Shown piece after piece: positions 1 through 12,399 of a stretch of DNA of 64,000 bases. Under the pieces are notes generated by a model. The model did no database searches and was not told the DNA's origin. It saw only the letters and a list, made by a program, of their open reading frames with translations. Origin of the DNA: Euglena gracilis. Lineage: Eukaryota > Euglenida > Euglenophyceae > Euglenales. Location: assembly GCA_039621445.1 (NCBI GenBank), contig CP154956.1:44092281-44156280 (forward strand), in the 5' to 3' direction. The position numbers and the translations under genes are program-made. Numbering within the stretch: the first letter of the stretch is position 1; every line of letters starts with the position of its first letter.

Positions 1-6
1 CACGAG

Positions 7-568
7 NNNNNNNNNNNNNNNNNNNNNNNNNNNNNNNNNNNNNNNNNNNNNNNNNNNNNNNNNNNNNNNNNNNNNNNNNNNNNNNNNNNNNNNNNNNNNN
101 NNNNNNNNNNNNNNNNNNNNNNNNNNNNNNNNNNNNNNNNNNNNNNNNNNNNNNNNNNNNNNNNNNNNNNNNNNNNNNNNNNNNNNNNNNNNNNNNNNNN
201 NNNNNNNNNNNNNNNNNNNNNNNNNNNNNNNNNNNNNNNNNNNNNNNNNNNNNNNNNNNNNNNNNNNNNNNNNNNNNNNNNNNNNNNNNNNNNNNNNNNN
301 NNNNNNNNNNNNNNNNNNNNNNNNNNNNNNNNNNNNNNNNNNNNNNNNNNNNNNNNNNNNNNNNNNNNNNNNNNNNNNNNNNNNNNNNNNNNNNNNNNNN
401 NNNNNNNNNNNNNNNNNNNNNNNNNNNNNNNNNNNNNNNNNNNNNNNNNNNNNNNNNNNNNNNNNNNNNNNNNNNNNNNNNNNNNNNNNNNNNNNNNNNN
501 NNNNNNNNNNNNNNNNNNNNNNNNNNNNNNNNNNNNNNNNNNNNNNNNNNNNNNNNNNNNNNNNNNNN
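7..568. other. Assembly gap (N run)
   Basis: A run of N separates six bases at the window edge from the rest. The 5' end of the PIF1-like helicase, including its Walker A motif, should lie in or before it. Confidence 0.99.
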
Positions 569-637
569 AAAAAGCACAATGGCAAGGGAATTGCATAACC
601 GACTTTCCACAGCATTTGGAACAAACATTTTCGTTTT

Positions 638-1221
638 ATGGCCCCTTCCGGGGTTGCTGCATGCAATCTGCATCGTGGGTCGACGTGCCACCATGGGGTG
701 GGGTTGAGTGTGTTTGGAGAGGACGGTGTCAACGACACTGTCCAGGATGGAGGAAGGGAAAAATTGTATCGTTTGCGATCACAATTTAAAGGTTGCAAAG
801 TGCTTCTCATTGATGAAATGTCCATGTTGACTTGCAAAATGTTGCGGGACATTGACAAGCGCATGCGCAGAGTGTGCGACAACAACAGTGAACCCTTTGG
901 GGGAATGTGTGTCGTTCTGATGGGTGATTTCGTTCAAATCCCCCCTGTTGGTGGGGGAGATCTATACATCAAACCTAAAACACAATCTGCAGCAACGTTA
1001 GATGCATTAGAAGGCTATGCACTGTTTCAATCTTTCAAAGTGATCAGCCTCAATACCCAACATAGGGCTCAAGATCCCGAGCACATGGCTGCAGTGGCAG
1101 CTTACCGAAATTTTTCTCTTCCAGGGCTACTCGCACGTGACAAATTTTTGTCCTCGTTGAGAATGATAACACCCTCCGATTTTCATAGGGACAGGTCGTG
1201 GTCAAATGCACTCATAGTATC
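638..1221 (+). pseudogene. PIF1-like helicase, N-terminal segment (5' part missing)
   Basis: This is the middle of a PIF1/RecD-type superfamily 1 DNA helicase. The frame holds an APSGVAA motif (the APTG-type motif Ia), a Walker B box reading LLIDEMSML, the Q-containing motif GDFVQIPPVGGG, and an LNTQHRAQD box. The methionine at 638 is internal, not a real start. Upstream codons with the expected helix (ARELHNRLSTAFGTNIFVL) lie in another frame, so there is a one-base frameshift or base-call error near 634-638. The Walker A region is lost in the gap. The frame runs cleanly up to 1221, where a 9-bp target duplication starts an inserted transposon, and resumes at 2471. PIF1 genes with extra C-terminal domains occur both as host genes and inside Helitron transposons. 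No Rep domain is visible here to decide. Confidence 0.8.
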
Positions 1222-2461
1222 AGTGGCAAACGGTAGACTGGGGGGGGGGGGGTCCTGGGTGGTCGGCCGACTAGTCGGCCGACCACCCAATTGGTCGGCC
1301 GACTAGGCCTGGTCGGCAGCTAGTCGGCGAGACGGGGGGGGGGGGGGCCCGGGTGGGCGGCCGACTAGTCGGCCGACCACCCACTCTAATGTAATTACGG
1401 GCCAGTTTCGCCGACTTTTAAGCCCCCCCCCTGAGAAAAAAAATTTGTCCAAATCACCCCAAAACCAGTCAAAACCCACCCAAATGGCTGCAGAACCCCC
1501 CAATCGGGGGTCAATATGCAAAAAAATTGGGGGAAAATGTCCATTTTGGGCCACTTTTGGCAAAAGAACACCTCTATCCGTTGTATATAAGTCAATATAA
1601 GTCAAATTTTGCACAAAAGGACTTAGCCCTCCAAGTATATTGCCAACATAGAAGGGATTTTGTTATTTGAGGGTGGGGGGGCGGAGCCACCCCTCGCCTA
1701 TGCCAAAGTTAGCCACAAAAAGGTCTTAACCCCGGAGTATGTTGCCAACATAGAAGGGATTTTGTTATTTGAGGGGGGGGGTGCGGGGGGGGGGGCGGGG
1801 TCCCCCCCCCTCCAAAGTGAGCCACAAAAACGACTTAGCCCCGGTATGTTGCCAACATAGAAGGGATTTTGTTATTTGAGGGGGGGGTGCGGGGGGGGCG
1901 GAGCCCCCCCGCCTCTGCCAAAGTGAGCCACAAAAACGACTTAGCCCCTGAGTATGTTGTCAACATAGAAGGGATTTTGTTATCTGGGCTCGGGTGGGGG
2001 TGGAGGGGGGAGTTTTCAGCCTGTCCTGATGCAGAATGCTTGCATTTCTAAAGGATTTTCATGTAATCCCTGTTTCGTCATTGGTTTTTTACCCCTCCGG
2101 ACCCCATCAAGGGCCCACCGATCCCCCACCGACCAAAAATTTCCATCTGAGGGTGTTCCTGTTGGTGTAAGGCACTTATTTGGCCCCATCCGGACCATTT
2201 CCGGGTGGTTTGGACCCGCCACAGGCCATTTTTATGCCCACCGACTAGCCACCGACTAGTTTGCATACAATTTTCTTCATAAAAAGTTGGCGAGACTGGC
2301 CCGTAACTACATTAGAGTGGGTGGTGTCCGCCTCAGGACCCCCCCCCCCCTGTCTCGCCGACTAGCTGCCGACCAGGCCTAGTCGGCCGACCAATTGGGT
2401 GGTCGGCCGACTAGTCGGCCGACCACCCAGGACCCCCCCCCCCAGTCTACCGCCTAGGACC
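1222..2461. mobile_element. Mutator-like (MULE) non-autonomous element
   Basis: A 1,240-bp element is flanked by the 9-bp direct repeat CATAGTATC (1213-1221 and 2462-2470). Its ends are inverted repeats of about 200 bp (about 1222-1421 and 2281-2461), sharing GGTAGACTGG plus a G-run near the tip and then nested GTCGGCCGAC palindromes. Long TIRs with 9-bp duplications are the signature of the Mutator superfamily. The interior has no transposase; it holds about four tandem copies of a unit of about 105 bp (1640-2000). The two TIRs are nearly identical apart from the outer tip, which suggests recent insertion. It sits inside the PIF1-like helicase frame. Confidence 0.85.
1640..2000. repeat. Tandem repeat inside the MULE-like element
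   Basis: About four imperfect copies of a unit of about 105 bp carry GAAGGGATTTTGTTATTTGA, a G-run, then AAGTGAGCCACAAAAACGAC. This is typical filler of a non-autonomous element. Confidence 0.8.
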
Positions 2462-2470
2462 CATAGTATC

Positions 2471-4175
2471 CACAGACCGAAAATGTGTGCACATGGTGAA
2501 TGAAGTCATGGTGCGTTTATATGCTGAAAGCACGAGAAAACCCATAATAAAATGGAAGTTGCCATTGAAAAATGAGTTTGCTGCGTGCATTCATGAGGAT
2601 GTTCAAAATGTCATGTATGCCAAAGTGAAGGATTTGTGGGCACACGTCGTGCAAGGATGTCCTATCACTTTGACATATAACATACGCCCGGAGCGTGGGT
2701 TGTCAAATGGGACAAGGGCTTCCGTCCATTCCATTGTGCTTAACGAAAGTGAGCCAATGGAGACGTTGGAAAGGATTTCACGTGCACGCCCTGGAGAAAT
2801 CGTTACGTTGGAATACCCCCCTTGGGCAATAAATGTCATCGTTCAAGGGGATATCACCGACAATGCTGCTCTAGCCATCACGGAGGAGGGTGGAAGAATC
2901 ATTCCTTTGTTTTCCATCCCACGGGAGGTCAACATCGCGCGTTACTTGCATCTTTCGTCCAAAAAAGGGGGCATTGTGACAGTGATGGCACATCCTTTTA
3001 ATTTGTTGTTTGCAACAACTTTTCATGGTGTCCAATGTCGGACATTGGACAAAATTATTTTGTGTGTTGACCATCCGATCACTCCCACTCTGTCATACAA
3101 TGCGTTCTACGTTGGTATCAGTCGGGTCAGACGTACAGAGGACATACGCCTCATTCAACTCAGGAGTAATGATGACCTTTGCAGTATTGTGCGAAGATTA
3201 CGTTCTTTACTTCCCCGTGCACAACTGGTGAATTATATGTGCCAACACAAGTCCATGCCAACAACTTTCAAGCATTTGCAAAACTTGTATTTGCAAGTGG
3301 GGATATCATATGATGGGAAGGGAGCAGACAAAGTATTGAAACCTAGTGGAGAAAATGTTTTGAAATTTCAGTGTAGGAAAGGATGCGGACAAAGGTACCC
3401 TTCAAACACGGCACGGAACGATCACGAGAAAATTTGTGCAACAATAACACAGCATTCTGCATTATATGCGTGCCGCATGGGATGTGGGCGCATATGGAAG
3501 AAGGATGCACATCGGAAATTGCATGAACCACATTGCAAAGGTTCAAACAATCCTGCCATTGTAGATGCGCGAGTGACAGAACCCGATCATGTTGACGCGA
3601 GCACTGTTGTGGAACTAAATGTTCAAAACACGCCACGGGACCAACATACCAGGGAGCAAATGAATGCTTCCATCAATTGTTCGGAGTTCGTGACTGTATC
3701 AGATTGCATTCCAAAGGCGGCTGCAAAAATTTGGAAGGCAAAGGGGGATGGTTCTTGTTTTTTTTATTGCGTACTGGGTTCAAATGAGCCCAGGGATGCA
3801 ATACAATTACGCCAGAGACTCGCTAATTACATTGCGGCCCACTGGAATTCCACAGTGCCAGGATTTGACATTCCTGTTGGGGATGTTCTGATGGGGATTG
3901 GTCGCCAGCGTGAGCAGTATCTCACGTCCCTCTTAAGCCACAACCATTGGGCTGAAGAGCCCGAGATAGTCCTGATATGTCACATGCTCGGCATCAGGAT
4001 AAACGTATTTTTAGAGGCAGGTGAACATTGGCGACGATGCACACAATATGGGAATGCAGGGCCAATCCTTTCGGTGATTTATCAACAAAATCCACCACAT
4101 TACGATGTCCTTAGACAACCTCCCCCGGAAGTACTGGATGCTCGGCAAAGCAAGAGGAGAAAAACAACCGAGTGA
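2471..4175 (+). pseudogene. PIF1-like helicase, C-terminal segment with zinc-finger pair and OTU-like domain
   Basis: This continues the helicase frame broken at 1221. If the element and one target copy are removed, LIVS at the left runs in frame into TDRKCVHMVNE here. The segment holds the UvrD_C-like part: TYNIRPERGLSNGTRASV, the motif V equivalent TTFHGVQCRTLDKI, and motif VI FYVGISRVRRTEDI. Next come two Cys/His clusters of the form C-x3-C...H-x4-C and C-x3-C...H...H...C, probably zinc-binding. The last 140 residues look like an OTU cysteine protease: GDGSCFF supplies the catalytic Asp and Cys, and PPHYDVL near the end supplies the His. OTU domains fused to helicases are known from some Helitrons. 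There is no stop or frameshift in this segment. Its stop is TGA at 4173-4175. Confidence 0.8.
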
Positions 4176-4322
4176 CACAAGTGAGGCCACTATTCAGAGT
4201 GAAGATGCGCCACTCTTTGCTCTCATCAAAAGAGTGCACGGGTTGCACCGTTTTCCTCCCCCCCCACATGAGTGCACAATGTGCACCAGCACGCGGACAA
4301 AGGAAATGGCATGCCTGTGCAC

Positions 4323-5275
4323 GTTCCCCCCATGTACCCATTTGAACAAGGCTGTGCAGGGGCCCCGCCCCCCACTAGCCACAGAGTGAGTACAGGGCCC
4401 GCACGTTCCCCCCCCCCGGTACCCATTTGAACAAGGCCGTGCAGGGGCACCGCCCCCCACTAGCCATCGAGTGAGTACAGGGCCCGCACGTTCCCCCCCC
4501 CCCCCGGTACCCATTTGAACAAGGCCGTGCAGGGGCCCCGCCCCCCACTAGCCATCGAGTGAGTACAGGGCCCGCACGTTCCCCCCCCCCCGGTACCCAT
4601 TTGATCAAGGCCGTGCAGGGGCCCCGCCCCCCACTAGCCATCGAGTGAGTACAGGGCCCGCACGTTCCCCCCCCCCCCGGTACCCATTTGATCAAGGCCG
4701 TGCAGGGGCCCCGCCTCCCACTAGCCACGTTCCCCCCCCCCGGTACCCATTTGAACAAGGCCGTGCAGGGGCCCCGCCCCCCACTAGCCATCGAGTGAGT
4801 ACAGGGCCTGCACCTTCCCCCCCCCCCGGTACCCATTTGAACAAGGCCGTGCAGGGGCACCGCCCCCCACTAGCCATCGAGTGTGTACCGAAACTGCACC
4901 TTTTTTTACTCCCTCCCCTCGGTACCCATTTGGTCTCAAGGCCGTGCAGGGGCACCGCCCCCCACTAGCCATCGAGTGTGTACCGAAACAGCAACGTTTC
5001 CCCCCCTCCTCGGTACCCATTTGGTCTCAAGGCCGTGCAGGGGCACCGCCCCCCACTAGCCATCGAGTGTGTACCGAAACTGCACCTTTTTCCACCCCCC
5101 CCCCATTCGGTACCCATTTGGTCTCAAGGCCGTGCAGGGGCACGCCCCCCACTAGCCATCGAGTGTGTACCGAAACTGCACCTTTTTTGTTATTTTTTTT
5201 TTTTTTTTTTTTTTTTTTATTTTTGTTGTTATATGTTTTGTTTTTTCTTTTCTGTTTTTTTTTTGTTTTTTTTTT

Positions 5276-5320
<45 letters not shown>

Positions 5321-6245
5321 CCCCCCCTCGGTACCCATTTGGTCTCAAGGCCGTGCAGGGGCACCGCCCCCCACTAGCCATCGAGTGTGTACCGAAACTG
5401 CACCTTTTTTTACCCCCCCCCTCGGTACCCATTTGGTCTCAAGGCCGTGCAGGGGCACCGCCCCCCACTAGCCATCGAGTGTGTACCGAAACTGCACCGT
5501 ATTCCACCCCCCCCCCATTTGGTACCCATTTGGTCTCAAGGCCGTGCAGGGGCATCGCCCCCCACTAGCCATCGAGTGTGTACCGCAACTGCACCGTTTT
5601 CAACCCCCCCCCCCATTTGGTCTCAAGGCCGTGCAGGGGCATCGCCCCCCACTAGCCATCGAGTGTGTACCGAAACTGCACCGTTTTCAACCCCCCCTCG
5701 GTACCCAGTTGATCTCAAGGCCGTGCAGGGGCACCGCCCCCCACCAGCCAATGCCTTCCCAAAACTATGCACCGTTTTCAGCCCCCCCCCCCCCGGTACC
5801 CCCCACCGCGTGTGCACGTTTTCTACCCCCCGCCCCCCCCCACCCCCCCAGTTGATCTCAAGGCCGTGCAGGGGCATCGCCCCCCACTAGCCACCGAGTG
5901 TGTACCGAAACTGTACCGTTGTCTACCCCCCCTCGTCACCCAGTTGATCTCAAGGCCGTGCAGGGGCGGCCCCACCAGCCATCGAGTGAGTACAGGGCCT
6001 GCACCGTTTTCAGGCCCCCCCCCCCGGTACCCATTTGATCAAGGCCGTGCAGGGGCACCGCCCCCCACCAGCTATCGAGTGAGTACAGGGCCTGCACCGT
6101 TTTCACCTCCCCATCCCCGGTTTGATCGAGGCCGTGCAGGGGCACCGCCCCCCACCAGCCATCGAGTGAGTACAGGGCCCACATCGTTTTCACCTCCCCC
6201 CCCCGGTACCCACTTGATCAAGGCCGTGTAGGGGCACCGCCACCC
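4323..6245. repeat. Satellite array, about 20 copies of an 80-100 bp unit
   Basis: Each unit reads C-run, GGTACCCATTTG, then AAGGCCGTGCAGGGGC, CCCCCACTAGCCATCGAGTG and a variable tail. I count about 20 occurrences of AAGGCCGTGCAGGGG between 4347 and 6220. The tail has two versions, one with ACAGGGCCCGCAC and one with ACCGAAACTGCACC, so the array is made of blocks. It starts about 150 bp after the helicase stop codon. Frames across it give Pro/Gly/Ala-rich translations with no protein meaning. Confidence 0.95.
5190..5318. repeat. Poly-T tract within the satellite
   Basis: A 130-bp tract of almost pure T with rare G and A interrupts one satellite unit. Confidence 0.95.
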
Positions 6246-6790
6246 ATGAGTGCACGATGTGCACCAGGCGAGTGCACGATGTGCACCATGAAAATACAAA
6301 TGGTTCTTTAATTTCCCACTATGTGGCCATCATTTCGTTTCCCACACGTGAGTGCACGATCTGCACCAAGTGAGTGCAGGAGCCGCACCAAGAGAAAGGA
6401 ATGTCATGCCCGTGCCAATGCCTACCCATGTGTGCACAATGTGCACCAGGCGAGTGTACAATGTGCACCATGAACATGCAAATGGTTGTTCTATTTCCCA
6501 CCATGTGACCATCGCTTCATTTCTCACACACGAGTGCACGATGTGCACTAGGCGAGTGCACAATGTGCACCATCAACATGCAAATGGTTGTTCTATTTCC
6601 CACTCTGTGACCATCATTTCATTTCCCACACATGAGTGCACAATGTGCACGAGGCAAGTGTAGGAGCCGTAGCAGGAGAAAGGAAATTGTATGCCCGTGC
6701 CCAGAATTCCGATGCTTATACGTAAGTGCACGATGTGCACTTGGCGAGTGCAAGCATGCAACGAGCGAGTACATGAGCTGCACAAAGGAA
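6246..6790. repeat. GTGCAC-rich dispersed/tandem repeat
   Basis: Degenerate copies of GAGTGCACGATGTGCACC, rich in the palindrome GTGCAC, alternate with ATGCAAATGGTTGTTCTATTTCCCAC. One copy also precedes the satellite near 4268-4300, so the satellite array may have expanded inside this older repeat. Confidence 0.85.
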
Positions 6791-7735
6791 CCACATTGCA
6801 GTACACGTTCACAATGGGCAAGACACACAAAGCAAACACATATCAGTAAGCAAAATAGAACACATCTCAAAACTTCTGCCTCCAAGCACACATGCCGCAC
6901 AACGATGGCATTCCAACGTCCATTAATGCGTTAATTTAGGCTGCATCCCAAGCGCCAAAAGACAAATCAGCTTCCTGTGTTCATGTGTCAATGAGAATGC
7001 TCTGAATGAGAATCTTGTCAATGAAAATGCTTCCTTCTACAATCCATTGGGCAAATACGAAAAGAAATGGACACTCAGGAAGTGTAATTACCTCTAACTC
7101 TAACCATCATTAACCATCCACTTTTTCTAATGGCAAACGTCGCCGGTCCCCATGCCGACGGGAAAAGCCACATTCCCTTTCGAAAAAACTCCTCTCCCCA
7201 ATCCCCTCTCCCCTGACCACTCTCCTAACTCGCTAACTAACACCAACACACTTAACACTAACTAACCCTAACAACCTAACACTGACTAAACCCCCACCAG
7301 CAACCCAGGGCGAAACCCCAAATTCTAACCCCTTGCCCACGGCAAGATAGCAAGGTAGGTAACCGCCCGCAACCGTGCGGGTCCCCGGTACCCATAGCCG
7401 GGGATACCCAAGCCGATGACATCCCATCATCGTCACCCCACTTCAGGGGCAACGACGATGGGAGCGGTGCGAAATCGGGGTAACCACGCCTGGGCCGCAT
7501 CAACTGTTCGGAGGCGTCCCGAATAATAATGACTCCCTCTTTTTCCTTTTTTAAGACCAAAAAGTCACACATGTAATTATACTTGCATGTACATATACCA
7601 TACTACATCATTCCAATGGTCTTCATTTCTCCACAAGGGCTCCCTAAATTCTTCAACATATGATTTTAACCCGATCACCACCTTTGCTACCGGGCCGCCG
7701 GGCCGCCGGGCCGCTGGCAGGCCGGGCCGGGCCGT
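6791..7735. other. Intergenic DNA, no gene seen
   Basis: No coding signal is visible. 7200-7290 is rich in CTAAC-like words (CTAACTAACC, CTAACCCTAAC), and 7360-7420 contains short GC-rich inverted repeats. Confidence 0.6.
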
Positions 7736-7814
7736 AGTGGTCTCCCAAAGAGCTCAGCTCTACGTCACACCCTGGTCGCTGAGCTCTTATCTCTTTAGAG
7801 TAAGAGCGAAGCTT

Positions 7815-7868
<54 letters not shown>

Positions 7869-10334
7869 ACCCCACCCCCCCCCCCCCCCCCGCCCCCCCC
7901 CCCCTGAGTAGGCCCGGGCACCCGAGGATTATCGATGTGACCTGATTTCGGGACCCGAAAAGTTAATAGCCTATAGGTTAGGAGACGGTCCCTAGTTTGT
8001 CCAGAGCCCTCACTTTGCCCGCAACTCCTGAACTCCGCGCCAGGCCGGAGATATGGCCCGAGCAAAAAAGTTGTGTACCGTTTTTTTTTCAAAGAAAGTT
8101 TGTTGGACCGGCAACATGGGGTCATTTTGGGGGGTCAAAAAATCGAAAAATTCAAAATATCTCGAAAACGCCGGGGAGTTGAGAAAAAGTAAAGAGTACG
8201 TCATTCCACAACTTTGGGACGCCCTATCCACCGGTATGCGCGGTTTGGGCCAACTCCCCGCCTGGGCCGAGATATGGCCGTTTTGTGGTTTTGCCAGGGG
8301 GGGGGACTCTGCCCAAAAGGGGTCATTTTGGGGTCAAAAAATCGAAAAATTCAAAATATCTCGAAAACGCCGGGGAGTTGAGAAAAACTAAAGAGTACCT
8401 CATTCCACAACTTTGGGACGCCCTACCCACCGGTATGCGCGGTTTGGGCCAACTCCCCGCCTAGCCCGAGATATGGCCGTTTTTCGGTCCAAATGGCCGT
8501 TTTGTACACTTTTCCCACTGTCCGACTTAGCCGTTTTCGGGCCAAAAAGTCGAAAAAAATCGAAAAAAAAATTTTCGCCCAAAACCATGTTTTTTGGCCT
8601 CCCGGACCCGAAAAAAGTGTTTTTGAGCTGAAAATGAGCGTTTTTCGACCCGCCAGCGCCCCGTTTTGGTTCGCCAACCTATTGACTTTGGGTCAAAACC
8701 GGGTCAAAAAAGTCGAAAAAAATCGAAAATTTTTTTCCCGCCCAAAACCATGTTTTTTGGCCTCCCGGACCCGGAAAAGGCGTTTTTGAGCCAAAAATGA
8801 GCGTTTTTCGACCACCAGCGCCCCGTTTTGGGCCGCCAACCCATTGATTTTGGTCAAAACCGGGCCAAAAAAGTCGAAAAAAATCGAAAATTTTTTTTTG
8901 CCCCAGAACAATGTTTTTTGCCCCCCGTGTCCCGGAAAACATGTTTTTGAGCTGAAAAGGAGCTTTTTTCGCTGGCCGGGCCGGAATGGTCCCCCAAAGA
9001 GCTCAGCTCTACGTCACACCCTGGTCGCTGAGCTCTTATCTCTTCAGAGTAAGAGCGAAGCTTACCCCCCCCCCCCCCCCCCCCCCCCCCCCGCCCCCCC
9101 CCCGCCCCCCGCCCTCCCCCCCCTGAGTAGGCTCGGGCACCCGAGGATTATCGATGTGACCTGATTTCGGGACCCGAAAGGTTAATAGCCTATAGGTTAG
9201 GAGACGGTCCCTAGTTTGTCCAGAGCCCTCACTTTGCCCGCAACTCCGCGCCAGTCCGGAGATCTGGCCCGAGCCAAAAAGTTGCGTACCGTTCTTTTTC
9301 CAAAGAAATTTTTTTGGACCGGCAACAGGGGGTCATTTTGGGGGTCAAAAAATCGAAAATTCAAATATCTCGAAAACGCCGGGGGAGTGAAAAAAACTGA
9401 AAGAGTACCTCATTCCACAACTTTGGGACGCCCTTTCCACCGGTATGCGCGGTTTGGGCCAACTCCCCGCCTAGCCCGAGATACGGCCGTTTTGCGGTTT
9501 AGACAGCGGGGGGGCTCTGCCAAAAGGGGTCAGTCTGGGGTGAATAAATCGAAAAATGCAGAATATCACGAAAACGCCGGGGAGTAGAAAAGGACTAAAG
9601 AGTGCCGCATTCCACAACTTTGGGACGCCCTATCCACCGGTATGCGCGGTTTGGGCCAACTCCCCGCCTGGCCCGAGATACGGCCGTTTTTCGGTCCAAA
9701 TGGCCGTTTTGTACACTTTTCCCACTGTCCGACTTAGCCGTTTTCGGGCCAAAAAGTCGAAAAAAATCGAAAAAATTTTTTTCGCCCAAAACCATGTTTT
9801 TGGGCCTCCCGGACCCGGAAAAAGTGTTTTTGAGCTGAAAATGAGCGTTTTTCGACCCGCCAGCGCCCCGTTTTGGTTCGCCAACCCATTGACTTTGGGT
9901 CAAAACTGGGTCAAAAAAAGTCGAAAAAAATCGAAAAAAATTTTTTCGCACAAAACCATGCTTTTGGGCCTCCCGGACCCGGAAAAAGCGTTTTTGAGCT
10001 GAAAATGAGCGTTTTTCGACCCGCCACGCCAGGGCCCCGTTTTTTTGCCAACCTATTGACTCTGGGTCAAAACCGGGTCAAAAAAGTCGAAAAATATCGG
10101 AAACATTTTTTTCGCCCAAAACCATGTTTTTTGGCCTCCCGGACCCGGAAAACATGTTTTTGAGCTGAAAATGAGCGTTTTTCGCCGGCCGGGCCGGAAT
10201 GGTCCCCCAAAGAGCTCAGCTCTACGTCACACCCTGGTCGCTGAGCTCTTATCTCTTTAGAGTAAGAGCGAAGCTTACCACCCCGGCGACGGGGGGGGGG
10301 TCGGACCCCCCCCCCCCCCCCGCCCCCCCCCCCG

Positions 10335-10381
<47 letters not shown>

Positions 10382-11990
10382 ATGTGATTGGATTTCCGGG
10401 CCCCCAAAGTGAATAGCCTATAGGTTAGGGGACGATCCCTAGTTACTCCAGAGCATTTGGGTTACCCGTAACTCCCCGCCAGTCCGGAGATATGGCCCGA
10501 GCAAAAAAGTTGTCTACCGTTTTTTTTTTTTCCGGGGAAATCGTAGGGTCATTTTGGGGTCAAAAAATCGAAAAATTCAAAATATCTCGAAAACGCCGCG
10601 GAGTTGCAAAAAAGTGAAGAGGACGTCATTCCTCAACTTTGGGACGCCCGATCGATCGCTATGCGCGGTTTGGGCCGACTCCTCGCCTAGCCCGAGATAC
10701 GGCCGTTTTGGGGTTTTGGGCCAGTTGGGCCAGTTTTGGCCATTTCGGACCTGTACGGGGCCCGAAACCGTAAATTGCCCGTATCTCGGGCTAGACGGGG
10801 AGTTGGAACCCAAACCAGGGGGTCAATCATTAGGTTTAGGGGGGGGTTTTGACCGTTTTTTGGGGTTCCCGGGGTCTGGTTGCGCCATTTTGGGCCATTT
10901 TTGGGTATTCGGGGACCTCTGCGGGGGTTCGAGGGCGGCCGGGTTGGGGTCCAAAAATCGAAAAATTCAAAATATCTCGAAAACGCTGCGGAGTTGAGGA
11001 AAAGTGATGGCGACCTTATTTGATGACCTTGGAACGCCCTATCGATCGGTATGCGCGGTTTAGGACAACTCCTTGCCTTGCCTGAGATACGGCCGTTTTG
11101 GGGGTTTTGGGCCCGTTTTGCCAGTTTTGGCACGTTCAGGGCCCGAAACCGTAAATTGGCCGTATCTCGGGCTAGACGGGGAGTTGGGACCCAAACTGGG
11201 GGTCAAACATTACGTTTAGGGGGGGGGGGTTGACCGTTTTTTGGGGTTCCCGGGGTCTGGTTGTGCGATTTTGGCCAGTTTTGGGTGTTCGGGGACCCCA
11301 TCGCGCGCCGTCAGGGCGGCTGGGCAAGGGGAGGTTGGGTGGCAGGTCGGGACCCAAAATTTTGAAAAAATTTTTCCGCTCAAAAACACTTTTTTTCACT
11401 TCAGAACATCAAAAAAGGTGTTTTTGAGCGAAAAAAATTTTTCCGACCCGGACCCCTCCATGCCCTCCCCCCCCTGGAATGCCCCCCCCCCCCCTGGCCG
11501 GTGGACTTAGCCATTTTTGGGTCAAAAAGTCAAAAAACTTCAAAAAAAATTTTTCGCCCAAAACCATGTTTTTTGACCTCCCGGACCCGAAAAAAGTGTT
11601 TTCGAGCCAAAAATGAGCATTTTTCGACCCGCCGGCGCCCGGTTTTGGGCTGCCGACCCATTGACTTGGGTCAAAACCGGGTGAAAAAAGTCGAAAAAAA
11701 TCGAAAAAAAATTTTTTGTCCGAAACGATGTTTTTTGGCCCCCCGGACCCAGAAAAAACTGTTTTTGAGCCAAAAATGAGCGGTTTTCGACCCGCCGGCG
11801 CCTCGTTTTGGGCCGCCAACCCATTGACTTTGGGTCAAAACCGGGTCAAAAAAGTCAAAAAAAATCGAAAAAGAATTTTTGCCCCAAAACGATGCTTTTT
11901 GGCCTCCCGGACCCAGAAAAACTGTTTTTGAGCCGAAAATGAGCGTTTTTCCCGGGCCGGGCTGGGGTGGTCTCCCAAAGAGCTCAGCTC
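7736..11990. repeat. Composite tandem repeat, four units of 1.2-1.8 kb
   Basis: The leader GGTC(T/C)CCCAAAGAGCTC followed by AGCTCTACGTCACACCCTGG starts units at about 7738, 8989, 10200 and 11968. Within a unit come a C-homopolymer of up to about 100 bp, a block with CTATAGGTTAGG, subrepeats with AATATCTCGAAAACGCC, and 2-4 copies of a subrepeat of about 190 bp containing CCCAAAACCATG and GGCCTCCCGGACCC. The translations are shadows of simple repeated DNA. Confidence 0.9.
7817..7903. repeat. Poly-C homopolymer
   Basis: A nearly pure C tract in the first composite unit. Comparable tracts recur near 9065-9125 and 10300-10380 at the same place in later units. Confidence 0.95.
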
Positions 11991-12399
11991 TACGTCACAC
12001 CCTGGTCACGTTACGTATTTCTAAGTGCTACCTGGCCCGAAGGGGGAGAACGTCGGTTCTGTCGTGAACCCGGCGACCCTAAACCGTCGCTTTGTACAGG
12101 GGGGGGGGGGTTCTGTCGTGAACCCGGCGTACGAGACACCGGGTTCACAACACCCGCCTCCTTTTTTGATGTAGAAGGCCCTGAGATGGCCCGATTTTGG
12201 GGTGACCCCCCCCCCCACCAGAAGGGAGTCTGGCGGGGCGGAGCACCGGGCGCCCCGGGGTCCGCACGACCCCCGAGTGAGGTCACGCCCTTTTTGCAAG
12301 ACTTTTGAAAGCTGTTGAATGTGATTTGAAGAATGAGACCCCATGGCGGTGATTTTGGCGACACTGGATTGGGCCTTTGCTGTGCAGTGCCTCGTCCCA

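Noticed and set aside
4375-5890. Long Pro/Gly/Ala-rich frames on both strands
   Set aside because: The satellite unit is open in several frames; periodic translation comes from the repeat.
4323-6245. CRISPR-like array
   Set aside because: Units are contiguous degenerate satellite copies in a eukaryotic context, with no unique spacers and no cas genes.
8010-11931. Many 60-148 codon frames with GQNRVKKVEKNRK-like text
   Set aside because: All are shadows of the GTCAAAAAAGTCGAAAAAAATCG subrepeat.
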